A program made the position numbers and the translations under genes. Shown one piece after another: positions 5,608 to 6,724 of a DNA stretch of 6,724 nt (its first letter is position 1; each line of letters begins with the position of its first letter). The notes beneath the pieces are model-generated. The model did no database searches, was not told the DNA's origin, and saw nothing but the letters and a program-made list of their open reading frames with translations. Source of the DNA: an uncultured Halomicronema sp. GTDB taxonomy: Bacteria; Cyanobacteriota; Cyanobacteriia; Phormidesmidales; Phormidesmidaceae. The DNA is taken from assembly GCA_937897665.1 (NCBI GenBank), contig CALCPB010000008.1, forward strand, positions 1-6,724, read 5' to 3'.

Positions 5608-5629
5608 TTGACCCATCCAAATGGATCAA
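5608..5629. repeat. Hairpin in the dnaK-dnaJ spacer
   Basis: On the - strand TTGATCCA pairs with TGGGTCAA (eight pairs, one G-T) around a TTTGGA loop. It ends 16 nt before the dnaJ ATG, inside the 90-nt spacer. On the + strand the same stem is followed by a T run (5629-5634), so it could terminate antisense transcription. On the mRNA it may act as an RNase-processing or translation-tuning element between the two chaperone genes. The function is inferred. Confidence 0.4.
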
Positions 5630-5681
5630 TTTTTGAGTGTTCTCAGCTAGCGACGGGAGCATAGACTGCCAGAAGGGGCTG

Positions 5682-6724
5682 CTACAGCCACTCATCCTCA
5701 TCTCCCCAATCGTCATCATAGCCGTTGTTGTAGCCCGCAGGCGGGGTATTGCTGGGGCGATCGCGACCCGTCGATGCCGGATCACGGAGGGGCAGATCAC
5801 GCGGCGATCGCGACGCTGGCGGCGGCCCTGGGGGACGGTTCCAATCGCGCTCATTGCGATTGCCAACGGGCGGGCGGGGCGCTCCATAGGGCTCCGGCTC
5901 ACCCCAGGGATCGGTGGCAGGACGCGCGTCTGGATTCGGGGCACGGCCCCGACCGACATCACGATAGCCGCTGGCATCGGCACCGTAGCGCTCAGGTGGA
6001 TAGTTCTGAGCGGGGGGCGGGCTCGGATTAGTCGGGGGGCGACCATAACCGGGATCGCGGGGGCGATCATTGCCGTAGATCGGCGGCTCAATCCAACTGG
6101 AGCGAGCCGGGGCTCGATAGGGGTCACTGGTGCCCGGTGAGCCATAGGCATTGGGCTGATAGCGCGGTGGGGGCGGGGCGCTGTAATAGTCATTGGCAGG
6201 GGGCGTTCCGGTAAGGCGGGGGCGATCGTAGTTCCAGGCGTCATCGTCCCAAGCGGGCCGCCGCGACCAGCTATCTTCGTAGCGGTCGTATTCGTTATCG
6301 TCGCCCAGAAATGTGCTCTTTAAGGTGCCCCCAATTTGACCGAGCAGGCCGGTTTCTTCTGTGTCGTCATCGTAGAGGTAGGCCTCGCGATTCAGCTCGT
6401 AGGCGTCGTCCTGCTGTTCGGCTTGGGTAATATCGATGCCCCGTTCGTCGTTGTTGGTGAGACATTCCCGCAGCTCTTGAATCAGGCGCTCAACCCGACG
6501 GCGACGATCGCGGGCAAACTGCATGCCAAAGTCCAGTACGACTTCCCGCAGCACCCGTTCGGCCTGGTAAGTCAGGGCCTCGGCCCGGTTACGCTTTTCG
6601 ACCTGTTCACGCTTGAGGCGATCGGTATCTGAAAACTCCTCCGCATCTTTGATCATCTGCTGCACCTCTGCTTCGCTGAGGGTGGCAGAGCCTTGAATGG
6701 TCAGGCTTTGTTCGCGCCCGGTGG
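5682..6724 (-). CDS. dnaK3: Hsp70 chaperone DnaK with long C-terminal tail, DnaK3 type (5' truncated by window edge)
   Basis: The frame runs off the right edge and stops at TAG 5684-5682, showing 346 C-terminal residues. The first ones, TGREQSLTIQGSATLSEAEV, are the conserved DnaK junction between the substrate-binding beta domain and the helical lid (usual form TGKEQSITI.GASTLS..EV). The lid follows with QMIKDAEEFSDTDRLKREQV and charged helices to about residue 125, including an Arg-rich patch (FARDRRRRVERL). The ATPase domain and most of the beta domain are outside the window. From about residue 145 comes a tail of about 200 residues rich in Pro, Arg, Gly, Asp, Asn and Tyr, ending in the acidic, Trp-containing DDDWGDEDEWL. 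Long divergent tails are characteristic of cyanobacterial DnaK3, which in Synechococcus has been reported associated with thylakoid membranes. That role here is inferred from family and from the adjacent dnaJ. The GTG at 6665 is internal, not a start. Confidence 0.9.
   Translation of the reverse strand, partial: TGREQSLTIQGSATLSEAEVQQMIKDAEEFSDTDRLKREQVEKRNRAEALTYQAERVLREVVLDFGMQFARDRRRRVERLIQELRECLTNNDERGIDITQAEQQDDAYELNREAYLYDDDTEETGLLGQIGGTLKSTFLGDDNEYDRYEDSWSRRPAWDDDAWNYDRPRLTGTPPANDYYSAPPPPRYQPNAYGSPGTSDPYRAPARSSWIEPPIYGNDRPRDPGYGRPPTNPSPPPAQNYPPERYGADASGYRDVGRGRAPNPDARPATDPWGEPEPYGAPRPPVGNRNERDWNRPPGPPPASRSPRDLPLRDPASTGRDRPSNTPPAGYNNGYDDDWGDEDEWL

Larger units (their letters stand above)
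819..5811. repeat. Dispersed HIP1 octamers GCGATCGC (10 copies)
   Basis: Copies begin at 819, 1359, 2234, 3282, 3711, 4494, 4698, 5396, 5757 and 5804. Nine lie inside genes on both strands and one lies in the hemF/dnaJ gap. This highly iterated palindrome is a genome-wide signature of many cyanobacteria, so it identifies the host rather than a local element. The range given spans the first to the last copy. Confidence 0.95.

Noticed and set aside
5637..6140. A 167-residue plus-strand ORF with repeated I, G, A and R
   Set aside because: It is antisense to the low-complexity tail of dnaK. The GC-rich, biased codons there suppress stops on the opposite strand.
5558..6244. A 228-residue minus-strand ORF rich in P, R, A and I
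   Set aside because: It overlaps dnaK and the dnaJ start in another frame. Its composition is the frame-shifted image of the Pro/Arg-rich DnaK tail, and it has no domain pattern.
1..6724. CRISPR arrays, tRNA/rRNA genes, insertion sequences, attachment sites
   Set aside because: No regularly spaced repeats, cloverleaf-like sequences, transposase motifs or long terminal inverted repeats were seen.

Overview
This window comes from a cyanobacterial chromosome. Ten copies of the HIP1 octamer GCGATCGC lie in 6.7 kb, where about 0.1 would be expected by chance. The gene content agrees: a cyanobacterial-type oxygen-dependent coproporphyrinogen oxidase, and a DnaK with a long C-terminal tail paired with a zinc-finger-less DnaJ (the dnaK3-dnaJ arrangement of cyanobacteria). 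The species cannot be fixed from the sequence. A freshwater or filamentous lineage is more likely than marine Prochlorococcus, because HIP1 is dense.

Layout. Positions 2-832 (+) hold the C-terminal part of a major facilitator transporter, followed after 63 nt by a complete GT4 glycosyltransferase (896-2077, +). A SRPBCC (START-like) protein (2167-2709, -) converges on the glycosyltransferase. A 499-nt divergent intergenic region (2710-3208) separates it from hemF (3209-4255, +). hemF converges, across a 352-nt gap, on dnaJ (4608-5591, -). dnaJ lies downstream of the 5'-truncated dnaK (5682-6724, -), so those two genes read as one chaperone operon.

The most interesting stretch is the hemF/SRPBCC intergenic region. 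It carries a perfect NtcA-type box TGTA-N8-TACA (2832-2847), overlapped by a perfect 16-bp palindrome (2845-2860). A TAN3T-type -10 box (2866-2871) follows. About 30-40 nt further on is a strong hairpin ending in a T run (2905-2946), with no meaningful ORF in between. This is the architecture expected of a short (about 65 nt) nitrogen-regulated small RNA, comparable in layout to the known cyanobacterial sRNA NsiR4. It is a prediction from sequence only.

The hemF/dnaJ gap contains a possible 49-codon ORF with a strong Shine-Dalgarno sequence buried in a hairpin. The dnaK-dnaJ spacer carries a hairpin just before the dnaJ start. The remaining genes look ordinary and intact.
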